From: CADDYT01 sp035294125
Lineage (GTDB): Bacteria > Chloroflexota > Ktedonobacteria > Ktedonobacterales > Ktedonobacteraceae
Direction: 5' to 3'
Length of the DNA: 64,000 nt
Assembly: GCA_035294125.1 (NCBI GenBank)
Contig: DATGLM010000025.1
Span: forward strand, 1 to 64,000
Shown: positions 32,479-40,217 of the stretch, piece by piece
How the letters are laid out: every line of letters begins with the position of its first letter
Numbering within the stretch: position 1 is the stretch's first letter
Notes under the pieces: model-generated
Databases searched by the model: none
The model's input: only the letters and a program-made list of their open reading frames with translations
What the model was told of the DNA's origin: nothing
Made by a program: the position numbers and the translations under genes

Positions 32479-33903
32479 CTACGGTGCCGCCGGATTGGGC
32501 GCGCCAGGGACAGCCGTGGCCGGAGCGCCGGAAGGCAGGTCTGGCGGCATGTTAGACGTGTCGGTCAGCATATTCTGGTTGACCGCCGTAATCTTCATGT
32601 TCGGCAGCGCTCTCTGCTCGAACAGCCAGCTCGTCAGCGCGTTGGTCTGCAAAGATTGCAGGGTGGTCTTGTCTAGCGCACGCGACGGGTCGATATCCAC
32701 GATCTTGACGATGTGATAAGCGCCATTTTCGTCCAGGACAGGACTGAGTTCGCCCACGTAACGCGCAGGGTCGAAGAGCCAGTTGTCGATGACGCCGGAT
32801 TGGTCGGTCTGCGCCAGTTGCCCGCGAGCAAGCCAGCCAAGGTCGCCGCCGCTGCTGGCAGTCGTGGCATCCACCGATTTCTGTTTGGCAAGAGTGCCGA
32901 AGTCGGCTCCCTTCTTGAGCTGATTCAGAAGCTGCTGCGCGGCAGACTGCGTGCTCGCGGTGATCGAGAGAACATGTACCTGGTACGTCGGCGATTTGAT
33001 CAGCGAGGCGAGGTAAGACTGCATGTTGTTGCGGCGCACGAGCAGGGCCGACATGGTCTGCACATCACTATCACTGATGTTGTCCTGGCTGAGGAACTTG
33101 CTATAAGTCATGCCCTTCGGCAGGTTCGCCTTCAGGTTAGCGATAAACTGGTTGACCTGCGTCGCTGTGGGATTCACCTTCGCCTGAACAGCAGCGCTCT
33201 GTGTCGCCAGCCATTCGCGAATGATTTCATCGTCCTGCAGGTACGTCGCGCTGTCGTTGCCAACCTGGGACTGAGTGAAGAGCTGCTGCTCGTCGGGAAT
33301 GGTGTTCTGCTCCAGATTGGTGTACTGCGAGTTGATTTGATCGTGTTTGGTCTGGGCGGCAGTCAGGTCTTTCTTCGTGCTGGCAAGCTGCGCGTTGAGT
33401 TGCTGGCGCTGCGTATTAGAGCTTGCGCTCTTAATCTCTTTGTTCAGCGTATCGATTTTAGAGGTATCTGTGTCGATAATCTTCTGTTCCGCGTCGACCT
33501 GTGCTTTCAGGCTGGAAGCCTGGGCATTCAGACCATGCGGGCCGTTGAGCTTCTCTTCCTCAAGTTCCGTTCTCACCGCGACCAGTTTGCGATAGTCGGA
33601 CTGCGGTATCTGGTGGCCATTGACGCTGGTGATCGGTAAGCCCGGGGTGATCACATTGAGGTTGATCCAGGTGCCAACGATGACAGCAACGATCAGCAGG
33701 CCAATCAGGCCAGCAACAGCCCAGGTAGCGCGCTGCTGGAACTTGATCTTCTCTTTGTGCGAGAGGTGGCCGCCCCAGCCAAAAATAATGGGCTTGCCGT
33801 CACGCCGCGCATCAAAGCGAGCCGTCTGTTTGACGTATTTGTTCGATTTGTTGGACCGCGCTGACCGCTTGCTGTCCGGCTTGCGCGCTGTTTGACTATT
33901 CAT
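32479..33903 (-). CDS. Membrane-anchored parvulin-type peptidyl-prolyl isomerase (SurA/PrsA-like foldase)
   Basis: 474 residues. A basic cytosolic N terminus (KPDSKRSARSNKSNKYVKQT), one membrane segment about residues 62-84 (WAVAGLIGLLIVAVIVGTWI), a SurA_N-like start (SVNGHQIPQSDYRKLVAVRT), a long coiled coil about 120-205, and a parvulin domain near 310-405 (VHVLSITASTQSAAQQLLNQ, DLGWLARGQL, LSPVLDENGAYHIVKIVDID). The end is Pro/Ala-rich. It would help fold secreted proteins on the outer face of the membrane. Confidence 0.85.
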   Translation of the reverse strand: MNSQTARKPDSKRSARSNKSNKYVKQTARFDARRDGKPIIFGWGGHLSHKEKIKFQQRATWAVAGLIGLLIVAVIVGTWINLNVITPGLPITSVNGHQIPQSDYRKLVAVRTELEEEKLNGPHGLNAQASSLKAQVDAEQKIIDTDTSKIDTLNKEIKSASSNTQRQQLNAQLASTKKDLTAAQTKHDQINSQYTNLEQNTIPDEQQLFTQSQVGNDSATYLQDDEIIREWLATQSAAVQAKVNPTATQVNQFIANLKANLPKGMTYSKFLSQDNISDSDVQTMSALLVRRNNMQSYLASLIKSPTYQVHVLSITASTQSAAQQLLNQLKKGADFGTLAKQKSVDATTASSGGDLGWLARGQLAQTDQSGVIDNWLFDPARYVGELSPVLDENGAYHIVKIVDIDPSRALDKTTLQSLQTNALTSWLFEQRALPNMKITAVNQNMLTDTSNMPPDLPSGAPATAVPGAPNPAAP

Positions 33904-34098
33904 GACTTACGTGACTTCCCTTCTGCATCAGCGATGGTAGCGTCAATCCGTCAACAAACACAGCGAAGATGGCTACATGTCTGCCTGCTCTCCGCGCTCC
34001 CCTGCCTGGTGCAGATCAGAAGAGAAGCGCGGAGAGGGGGGCGAAGATCATGTACCCATCTCTCGCTGACTCATACTATGCCTGCTTTGCTCCACGCG

Positions 34099-34392
34099 CT
34101 ACATGCCACGAATGTGCTCGGCAGTGTAGGGCAACAACGCCATCTGGCGGGCCTCTTTAATGGCCCGGCTCAACAGGCGTTGATGCTTGGCACAGGTCCC
34201 GGTCTTCCGGCGCGGTTCAATCTTGCCGCGATCTGAGATATAGCGCTTCATGAAGCGACTGGCATCTTTGTAGTCGATCTCGCGAACGTGATCATGGCAA
34301 AACTGGCAAATTTTGCGGCGAGACGTGCGCTCGCTCCTCCCGCTTTCGCGCCGTTCGCGGCGCGGTGCTGACGTTTCACTACGTCTTTGCAC
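34099..34392 (-). CDS. rpsR: 30S ribosomal protein bS18
   Basis: 97 residues from GTG 34392 with AAGGAG upstream. The Arg-rich N terminus leads into KICQFCHDHVREIDYKDASR, KIEPRRKTGTCAKHQRLLSR and AIKEARQMALLPYTAEH. Three cysteines (CQFC, TCAKH) give the zinc-binding C+ form. Third gene of the rpsF-ssb-rpsR operon. Confidence 0.96.
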   Translation of the reverse strand: MQRRSETSAPRRERRESGRSERTSRRKICQFCHDHVREIDYKDASRFMKRYISDRGKIEPRRKTGTCAKHQRLLSRAIKEARQMALLPYTAEHIRGM

Positions 34393-34410
34393 GAACTTTC
34401 TCCTTCTTCA

Positions 34411-34827
34411 TTAGAAGGGGGTTTCGTCTCCACCCCCGTGATCTTCCAAATCACCGAGGTCGTCCATACTGCCTGCCATAAAGTCGGCGCTGCTCGTAGC
34501 AGATTTAGGAGTAAGTATTTCCATCTCATTGGCAATGACTTCGACTGCTGTACGCTCGATATTATTCTTATCGGTGTACTTGCGCTGCTGCAGGCGGCCT
34601 TCAATGTAGACCTTTGTGCCTTTGTGCAGATATTCGCTGCAGATCTCTGCCAGCTTATTCATTGCTACGATATTGAACCACTCAGTCTCTTTCTGCCTTT
34701 CGCCGGTAGCGCTCGATTTCGTGTAGCGGTTGACGGCAAGAGTAAATCTGGCGATAGCCATACCACTCTGGGTATAGTTCATATCAGGGTCTTTTCCCAG
34801 GTTCCCGATGAGCATAATCTTGTTCAT
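34411..34827 (-). CDS. ssb: Single-stranded DNA-binding protein
   Basis: 138 residues: MNKIMLIGNLGKDPDMNYTQ, MAIARFTLAVNRYTKS, EWFNIVAMNKLAEICSEYLH, KGTKVYIEGRLQQRKYTDKN, the OB fold of SSB. The acidic tail ends GGGDETPF, a variant of the DIPF tip that recruits partner proteins. Situated between rpsF and rpsR. Confidence 0.96.
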   Translation of the reverse strand: MNKIMLIGNLGKDPDMNYTQSGMAIARFTLAVNRYTKSSATGERQKETEWFNIVAMNKLAEICSEYLHKGTKVYIEGRLQQRKYTDKNNIERTAVEVIANEMEILTPKSATSSADFMAGSMDDLGDLEDHGGGDETPF

Positions 34828-34905
34828 GATTTCAGGTCCTTTCGGCTTCGTGCGCTTGCCTCAACCCTATTGCAGAGACTCGACGACCTTTCCAAACTTA
34901 ACGTA

Positions 34906-35436
34906 TTACTCCAAAGTTTCTTCATCGATAGCAGGGGGGACATCGGCCATGTCCTCTTCGGTCAGGCTGATGGGTTCGACCAGATTCTCGCCCATGCTCT
35001 CCTCATCCTGTTCGGCCAGGGCCTCTTCGACCGCCGCTGTGATTCCTTCAATATTAGCGGTGGCAGGCTCTGCCTGTTCCTGCGCGTTGGCCCCCGCGGC
35101 TGCCTCTGCGGCTGCCCGGGCTTCACGCTCCTTCTGCACGGTCCTGGCGTCGCGGCGCTTCATCAGGTGGCGGAGCACCTCTTCAGAAACTTTGAGTGTA
35201 CGATCCAGTTCGGCCACGGTTTCGGGGGTCAGGATCATATCAAGGAATATGTAGTTTCCGTCGCGGTGATGTTCGATGGGGTAGCTGAGACGCCGCCGTC
35301 CCCATTTATTCACCCGCACAATCTGGCCGCCATGCGTGGCGACAATCTGCTCGACACGGTTTAAAATGGCCTGTGTCTGCTCTTCGCTGACTTCGGGATT
35401 GAGTATGAAACCCAGTTCATAGTCTCTTGTGACCAC
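34906..35436 (-). CDS. rpsF: 30S ribosomal protein bS6 with acidic tail
   Basis: 176 residues against about 95-130, from GTG 35436 with GGAGG upstream. Core: RDYELGFILNPEVSEEQTQA, VNKWGRRRLSYPIEHHRDGN, YIFLDMILTPETVAELDRTL, EEVLRHLMKRRD. From about residue 100 the protein is an Ala/Glu-rich, then acidic, probably disordered tail. It binds bS18 on the platform. First gene of the operon after a good promoter. Confidence 0.95.
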   Translation of the reverse strand: MVTRDYELGFILNPEVSEEQTQAILNRVEQIVATHGGQIVRVNKWGRRRLSYPIEHHRDGNYIFLDMILTPETVAELDRTLKVSEEVLRHLMKRRDARTVQKEREARAAAEAAAGANAQEQAEPATANIEGITAAVEEALAEQDEESMGENLVEPISLTEEDMADVPPAIDEETLE

Positions 35437-35595
35437 GAAGCCTCCTCCTTCCTTTACCTATGGGTATGCTTCCAGTCAGCTATTCCGGTCCCGGATGGGC
35501 TTGCAATTCCATTCACATAGGGATGCAAGTGATAGCTGCCAGAGCAGGTCCTACTTTCAATCCCAAACGGGATATCCAGTCCTAAACACCCCGCT

Positions 35596-35624
35596 ATTAT
35601 ACCATTGATCGCCCCTTCTGGCAA
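35596..35624 (-). promoter_or_regulatory. Promoter of the rpsF-ssb-rpsR operon
   Basis: On the minus strand TTGCCA (35624-35619), 17-base spacer, TATAAT (35601-35596). Predicted start near 35589, giving a leader of about 150 nt before rpsF. Confidence 0.8.
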
Positions 35625-35740
35625 TAGAGTCGAGTTTGAAAAACTCCTACCCCCTTATTCTTTTCTTACCTGAAAAAACGGAAAAGCCAGAAAAAAGAAA
35701 CGTTCTTTCTAGCAGTGATTCGTCATCAGTAAAGAGCTTG

Positions 35741-35769
35741 TTGACAGTGTAAAATGTTTGTTTCATACT
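35741..35769 (+). promoter_or_regulatory. Promoter of the GT-C membrane protein gene
   Basis: TTGACA (35741-35746), 17-base spacer, CATACT (35764-35769). Predicted start near 35776. Confidence 0.65.
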
Positions 35770-35833
35770 GTAGCTACAATCCGGCGCAGTAGCGATAGAT
35801 AGTATGTTTATTTCCCGATCAGACGGAGCACAT

Positions 35834-37693
35834 ATGCAACAGTATCCTGTGGGACGCTCCTCTCAATCAACGCAGGCACAGGAGATACAACGGGGGCAGC
35901 GAACGCGGAGAATGCAGCAAACACAGCGGACACAACCCGCGCTTCCAGGCGCTGCGCTGCCCACTACTCCACCTGGGGTACCACCAGAGCGTGTGGCGAA
36001 CAACGCGCCCCGCCCCTGGCGAAAATCCTCACAGCCGCGCTATAGCCTGCAAGCTGCCTGGAAATTAGCGCTGATTGGCCTGCTGCTGGGGGTACTCTAT
36101 GTGGCGCTTTATCCACTTTTTGCGGGCCTGGTAGCAGGTTCTGCCGGACAGCAGGCCCTGCTCAGCCTCTTTCCCTGGCTGCCACGTCTCTACTGGACGA
36201 ATGCTTTCCCCGCGCTCTCCCAGGCACTTTCTCATTTTCCTCTGCTCAATGCGGCGAGTGGCAACGCGAATCTTCTGCTGGTCTTGCTTCTGCTGGCTCT
36301 GCTCCTTGTCTTGCTGGCATGGCAAGTTGGACGGAGCGTCCTGCGCAAGCGCCTCTCTCGTTCTGAGACAGGGCTTCTCTTCTGGCTGGCGCTCATCTTC
36401 GTCGCTCTCTTCGGCCTGACCTTCCTCCTCGCGCCGCCGGTGCAGGCGCAGACCCTCTTTCTTTATGGCATGTATGGCCGCATGGTGGCTATCTACCACG
36501 TCAATCCCTATGTCATCACGCCTTCTGCCTTCCCCCATGACCTCCTTTATGTCATGCTGTCCGGCGGTACGCGCACCTCGGTCGCTATCCCTGGCCCCGT
36601 CTGGATCGATATGAGTATTCCCATCACCCTGTTTGCGCATGGCGGAGCCGGTGGCATCCTGCTCGCGTTTCGGGTGCTGGGCCTTGTTGCCCACGTGGTG
36701 AACACAATGCTGATCTGGGCCATCCTGGCAAAGTTGAAGCCGGAAACCCGCCTCGCGGCCACCCTGCTCTACGGCTGGAATCCACTGGTGCTGCTCTTCT
36801 CCGTCGCTTCCATGCAGCTAGAGGTCGGGATTGTGCTCTTCCTGCTGCTGGGCATTCTCTTCTTCCTGCGTAAATCGCTGCTGCTGGGCTGGGTTTTCCT
36901 GCTGCTGGCGGCGCTGGTTAACGCTCTCTGTCTGCTGCTGCTGCCGTTGTTCTTCCGCTTCCTACGACGGGAAACGCGCCTGCTGCCGCGCGGGCAGCGC
37001 TTCTTCTGGTGGGTGGGCTGCGTGGCCATCTCGATTCTGGTCGTTGTTCTGGCTTATGCTCCATTCTGGAGCGGATGGGGATGGAATGGACTGGTGGCGA
37101 TGCTCAAGCAGGCCTTCTGGCCCACCAGCGCCATCAATTCGCTTGACGCGGCGTTGATCAATCTGCCTGTGCGTCCGGTGCCAGCGCTTTCCTGGCTATT
37201 TGTCCCCCATCACTGGATACTCTTCGCCGCCATTGCCGTGGGCCTGACCTTGCTGCTCGGCGTCTGGCTGATCGATAGCCTGGAACTGGCCTTGCTGTTC
37301 AGTAGCTGGATCTTCCTGGCACTCTTTGTGTTCTTTCCTGCTAGCTGGCCGTGGCTGCTGCTCGCGCCGCTGGCCCTTTGCGCTGTCAGCGGGCGCGCGC
37401 TCTTCCTGACAGTCTTCCTGCTCTTCGGTGCTTTGTTCAGCTTCTATTACGATCTGGAGCAGTCGATCTGGCAGGGTCAGGCGTTGCTGACCATTGGCCT
37501 GCCCGTCTTGCTCTGGGGCTGGCTGCTATTCTTCACCTCGACGTGGCATATGACCCGTGCCAGCGAGGAGCAGGCGGAGGCAAGCGCGGTCGCAGCTGGC
37601 AGGAAGGCGGTGCAGGTAAAGGGCTTCTCGCGTCCCGGCTGGCAGGCGTGGTCCTCTCGCCCCTCCTGGCCCGGTCGCCGTCGGCAAAGCTGA
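35834..37693 (+). CDS. Polytopic GT-C-type membrane glycosyltransferase (predicted)
   Basis: 619 residues from ATG 35834 (GGAG upstream; an ATG at 35804 lacks one). A Gln/Arg/Thr/Pro-rich cytosolic N terminus of about 70 residues precedes at least ten membrane segments (KLALIGLLLGVLYVALYPLF and LLLVLLLLALLLVLLAWQVG are two). Text such as MVAIYHVNPYVITPSAFPHD and LLYGWNPLVLLFSVASMQLE resembles polyprenol-phosphate mannosyl/glucosyltransferases of the GT-C fold. No catalytic Asp-Asp or Glu-Asp motif could be assigned by eye, so function and donor are uncertain. Confidence 0.6.
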   Translation: MQQYPVGRSSQSTQAQEIQRGQRTRRMQQTQRTQPALPGAALPTTPPGVPPERVANNAPRPWRKSSQPRYSLQAAWKLALIGLLLGVLYVALYPLFAGLVAGSAGQQALLSLFPWLPRLYWTNAFPALSQALSHFPLLNAASGNANLLLVLLLLALLLVLLAWQVGRSVLRKRLSRSETGLLFWLALIFVALFGLTFLLAPPVQAQTLFLYGMYGRMVAIYHVNPYVITPSAFPHDLLYVMLSGGTRTSVAIPGPVWIDMSIPITLFAHGGAGGILLAFRVLGLVAHVVNTMLIWAILAKLKPETRLAATLLYGWNPLVLLFSVASMQLEVGIVLFLLLGILFFLRKSLLLGWVFLLLAALVNALCLLLLPLFFRFLRRETRLLPRGQRFFWWVGCVAISILVVVLAYAPFWSGWGWNGLVAMLKQAFWPTSAINSLDAALINLPVRPVPALSWLFVPHHWILFAAIAVGLTLLLGVWLIDSLELALLFSSWIFLALFVFFPASWPWLLLAPLALCAVSGRALFLTVFLLFGALFSFYYDLEQSIWQGQALLTIGLPVLLWGWLLFFTSTWHMTRASEEQAEASAVAAGRKAVQVKGFSRPGWQAWSSRPSWPGRRRQS

Positions 37694-38006
37694 CTTGCCA
37701 TGTGTTCCTGCTGCCGTGAGGGCGCTGCCTGGAAACAAGTTTACAACCAAAAAGCTATTGCGTAACCGGGGCAGGTATGATATACTGCGTCTCGATGCGG
37801 GGCCACTCCTGAAAGAGGCTTTCTGCGCCTTTGACGGATTTTTGAGGAAGCTCAAAAGAGAAGAGATTGGTAAAGGATAAACTCCTCTTCATCTCCATCG
37901 CCTCTCCCCTGAGTTACACTGAGATGTAAGTACCTGCCTGGCAGGATGCAGGGTGTGGATAATGCGTTGCCTCCGCATACTAGTAAAGTCAGGAAGAAAA
38001 AGGATT
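37694..38006. other. 313-base gap: promoter and leader of rpmI-rplT
   Basis: Carries the promoter at 37758-37786 and a leader of about 215 bases before rpmI. infC, the usual first gene of this operon, is not here. The leader may hold a bL20 autoregulatory structure as in other bacteria, but I see no clear match. No convincing ORF. Confidence 0.5.
37758..37786 (+). promoter_or_regulatory. Promoter of rpmI-rplT
   Basis: TTGCGT (37758-37763), 17-base spacer, TATACT (37781-37786). Start predicted near 37793, so rpmI-rplT is transcribed without infC. Confidence 0.7.
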
Positions 38007-38210
38007 ATGAAGCAGAAACTGAAAACACACAAGGCTATGGCCAAGCGGGTCAAGGTGACCGGCTCTGGCAAGTTTATGCGCCGCAAAGTGGCTATCAGCC
38101 ACCTGCGCCGTCACAAATCACCCGAGGCTGTCCGTTCGGCGGACAAAGAGTTCGAGCTGGCTGCTGGTGACAGACGCCGCTTGAAGAAACTCCTCCCGTA
38201 TGACTTCTAG
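38007..38210 (+). CDS. rpmI: 50S ribosomal protein bL35
   Basis: 67 residues from ATG 38007 (MKQKLKTHKAMAKRVKVTGS), then GKFMRRKVAISHLRRHKSPE and RLKKLLPYDF. AAAAAGG lies just upstream. The open frame extends upstream to 37953 with non-homologous residues. Paired with rplT as usual. Confidence 0.94.
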   Translation: MKQKLKTHKAMAKRVKVTGSGKFMRRKVAISHLRRHKSPEAVRSADKEFELAAGDRRRLKKLLPYDF

Positions 38211-38291
38211 ACCGGTATTCGGTACAGGAAGAGAAGAGACAAGAGATACTACAGTAGTCGAGCATTCAATTGATATGGAGGATAGAGAGCT

Positions 38292-38654
38292 ATGCCCAGG
38301 GTAAAACGTGGCGTTCCCGCTCACAAGAAGCATAAAAAGGTTTTGAAGATGGCCGAGGGCCATCGGGGGGCGCGTCGGCGTCTGTTCCGTCCCGCCCATG
38401 AGTCGGTCATGCGCTCTATGGCGTATATGTATCGTGACCGCCGCAATCGCAAGCGCGATATGCGCCGTCTGTGGATCACGCGCATCAACGCCGCCGCTCG
38501 TATGCACGGTGTCAGTTACAGCAAATTGATGCACGCCATCCATGAGGCGAACATTGATGTAGATCGCAAGATACTCGCCGAGATGGCCGTCAATGACGAA
38601 GCAGCTTTCAGCGCGCTGGTAGAGAAAGCGCTGGCTGCGGTCCCGACCGTTTAA
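38292..38654 (+). CDS. rplT: 50S ribosomal protein bL20
   Basis: 120 residues: MPRVKRGVPAHKKHKKVLKM, EGHRGARRRLFRPAHESVMR, YRDRRNRKRDMRRLWITRIN, AAARMHGVSYSKLMHAI. Standard length with the long basic N-terminal helix. It is essential early in 50S assembly. TGGAGG upstream. Confidence 0.97.
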   Translation: MPRVKRGVPAHKKHKKVLKMAEGHRGARRRLFRPAHESVMRSMAYMYRDRRNRKRDMRRLWITRINAAARMHGVSYSKLMHAIHEANIDVDRKILAEMAVNDEAAFSALVEKALAAVPTV

Positions 38655-38664
38655 CGGCTTTCAG

Positions 38665-38726
38665 ATGCAAATGACCGCGAGCAGCCCACCAGTACACGCT
38701 GGTATGCTGCTCGCGGTCATTTGCAT
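38665..38726 (+). terminator. 21-bp-stem hairpin after rplT
   Basis: ATGCAAATGACCGCGAGCAGC (38665-38685; one base over 20 is part of the stem) pairs perfectly with 38706-38726. The 20-base loop contains a further ACCAG/CTGGT pairing. It lies 10 bases after the rplT stop and 23 bases before the next start, on the same strand. No T-tract. Confidence 0.7.
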
Positions 38727-38749
38727 GAACGACATTGCTGAGTAAGGCG

Positions 38750-39604
38750 ATGGTGCGAATTACCAGTTCTGCTAATCCACGTATCAAGAGAGCGCGTGAG
38801 CTACACGCGAGTGCTGGGCGTAAGAAATACGGCCTCTTTCTGATGGAGGGGCCGCGCCTGCTGGAGACGCTCCTCGACATTGGAGGGGAGGAAATGCTGC
38901 CAGAGGAGGTGTTCTATCAGCCAGAACTGCTGGGGCGCACGGAAAAGGGGCGTGCGTTACTGGGTAGGCTGTTGCGCACACCCGCGCTAGCACGAAGGCT
39001 GGTGGAGGTGAGCGAGCGTGTGATCGAGGCGCTGGGCGATGCGCAAACATCGCAGGGTGTTGTGAGCGTCTTGCCGCTCACGTTGTTTGCTCCGGCGCGA
39101 TTGCGGGCCAACCGTCCCGCCGCATTCCGTCCTGCCCTGCTCATTCTCGATGATATCGCGGACCCTGGCAACATGGGGACGATCTTACGCACGGCGCTGG
39201 CAGCTAACGTCGATGCGGTCCTGCTCATCCCCAACTGTGTCGACCCGTTCAATCCGAAGGTGGTGCGAGCGGCTGCGGGAGCGCATGTCGCGCTGCCCAT
39301 CGAAGTTGATATGTCGTGGCCTGCCATCGCCGAACGAGTGGCGCGGCACTGCCCCGAAGGCCCGCGCGTACTGCTGGCCGAGGCGGGCAGCAGCCACATA
39401 TACTACGAACAGGACCTGACGCGCCCGTTCGCGCTCATTACCGGCAACGAGGCGCATGGTCCCTCACCTCAAGCGCGAGCGCTGGCGACACTGACGATCT
39501 CCATCCCCCTCGCTAACGGCGTAGAGTCGTTGAACGCGGCTATGGCGACGGGCATTATTCTCTACGAAGGTGTGCGACAGATGAAGATAACCGGGCAGGT
39601 ATAA
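38750..39604 (+). CDS. SpoU/TrmH-family rRNA 2'-O-methyltransferase
   Basis: 284 residues from ATG 38750 (MVRITSSANPRIKRARELHA). N-terminal substrate-binding part (KKYGLFLMEGPRLLETLLD), then the knotted SPOUT domain with its three motifs: LLILDDIADPGNMGTILRTA, FALITGNEAHGPSPQARALA and ISIPLANGVESLNAAMATGI. It methylates a ribose, probably in 23S rRNA; exact site unknown (RlmB- or TsnR-like). Downstream of rplT. Confidence 0.9.
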   Translation: MVRITSSANPRIKRARELHASAGRKKYGLFLMEGPRLLETLLDIGGEEMLPEEVFYQPELLGRTEKGRALLGRLLRTPALARRLVEVSERVIEALGDAQTSQGVVSVLPLTLFAPARLRANRPAAFRPALLILDDIADPGNMGTILRTALAANVDAVLLIPNCVDPFNPKVVRAAAGAHVALPIEVDMSWPAIAERVARHCPEGPRVLLAEAGSSHIYYEQDLTRPFALITGNEAHGPSPQARALATLTISIPLANGVESLNAAMATGIILYEGVRQMKITGQV

Positions 39605-39662
39605 CAACAGGGTGATGAGATCGTGCGCTACGGCGCGCACGGTCTCATCACCCTGTTGTTAT
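39601..39662. terminator. 20-bp-stem hairpin overlapping the methyltransferase stop
   Basis: ATAACAACAGGGTGATGAGA (39601-39620) pairs perfectly with 39643-39662. The loop contains CGTGCGC/GCGCACG as an inner stem. The TAA stop at 39602-39604 lies inside the stem. It separates this gene from the convergent rubredoxin-like gene. Confidence 0.78.
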
Positions 39663-39673
39663 GCCTGTGTCTA

Positions 39674-39904
39674 TTACCAGCGGCTGCTCATCTCACGGTG
39701 AAGATCGGGCTGCTGAACGAGTGCGGTCGTGCCGCAGCTTTCGCACGCATCAGGCGCTGTGCCTGTATGAACCATGCCGCAAACTTCACACACCCAGCGT
39801 CGAACCGTGACGCGAGTGCGTGCTAACACGTTCATCGCTTCCTGCACAGCAGCGCCGTTGCTCTTTACCACACTCCTGGTGGTGGTTGTTTTCTGTGCAA
39901 TCAT
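39674..39904 (-). CDS. Small rubredoxin-like metal-binding protein
   Basis: 76 residues. The C-terminal half reads RRWVCEVCGMVHTGTAPDAC then ESCGTTALVQQ: two CxxC(G) knuckles 15 residues apart, as in the rubredoxin domain of rubrerythrins. The N-terminal 35 residues are not recognised. TAGGAGG lies upstream. It may be an electron-transfer or zinc-ribbon protein; iron or zinc cannot be decided. Confidence 0.75.
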   Translation of the reverse strand: MIAQKTTTTRSVVKSNGAAVQEAMNVLARTRVTVRRWVCEVCGMVHTGTAPDACESCGTTALVQQPDLHREMSSRW

Positions 39905-40217
39905 GAGTAGCCTCCTATCTTATCTTCTGCCTGTTGCTTATCATGCGTATTCATCCAGGTGAGTCTGGATAGGGCCGCTGTAAAGCAGCTACAACGACGT
40001 GTTATCCAGAACGCCCGCATAACCAGCGATGCGTGCGCGGGTGATGTCACTTACTGTAAGTGTAACAGGAGGCTGGCAGCATAGTCCATAAAATAGCATG
40101 CAACTTCTGGATACTATCTATAAGAAAAAAGTTATAGGAGATAGGGGAACACGCGGCAAAAGAGAAAGAGGCCGCGTCAGTTCAGCGCTGATGCAGCCTC
40201 TTTCTCTCGTTTAGCGG
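39905..40217. other. 313-base gap without a gene
   Basis: Holds the ribosome-binding site of the rubredoxin-like gene at its left end and the chemoreceptor terminator at 40161-40207. Between them I see no clear promoter pair, ORF or RNA gene. Confidence 0.5.
40161..40207 (-). terminator. Hairpin terminator of the chemoreceptor gene
   Basis: AGAGAAAGAGGC (40161-40172) pairs with GCCTCTTTCTCT (40196-40207), with inner GC and TCAG/CTGA pairs. It lies 10 bases after the chemoreceptor stop on the minus strand. Confidence 0.75.

Larger units (their letters stand above)
35437..35803. other. 367-base gap: rpsF leader and two outward promoters
   Basis: No gene is seen. The rpsF side carries a leader of about 150 bases from the promoter at 35596-35624. 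The leader contains CCATCCGGGACCGG, which could be a bS6:bS18 feedback site of the known CCG-containing leader class, though I cannot fold it reliably. The other side holds the promoter at 35741-35769 for the GT-C gene. The middle is AT-rich and shows nothing further. Confidence 0.5.
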
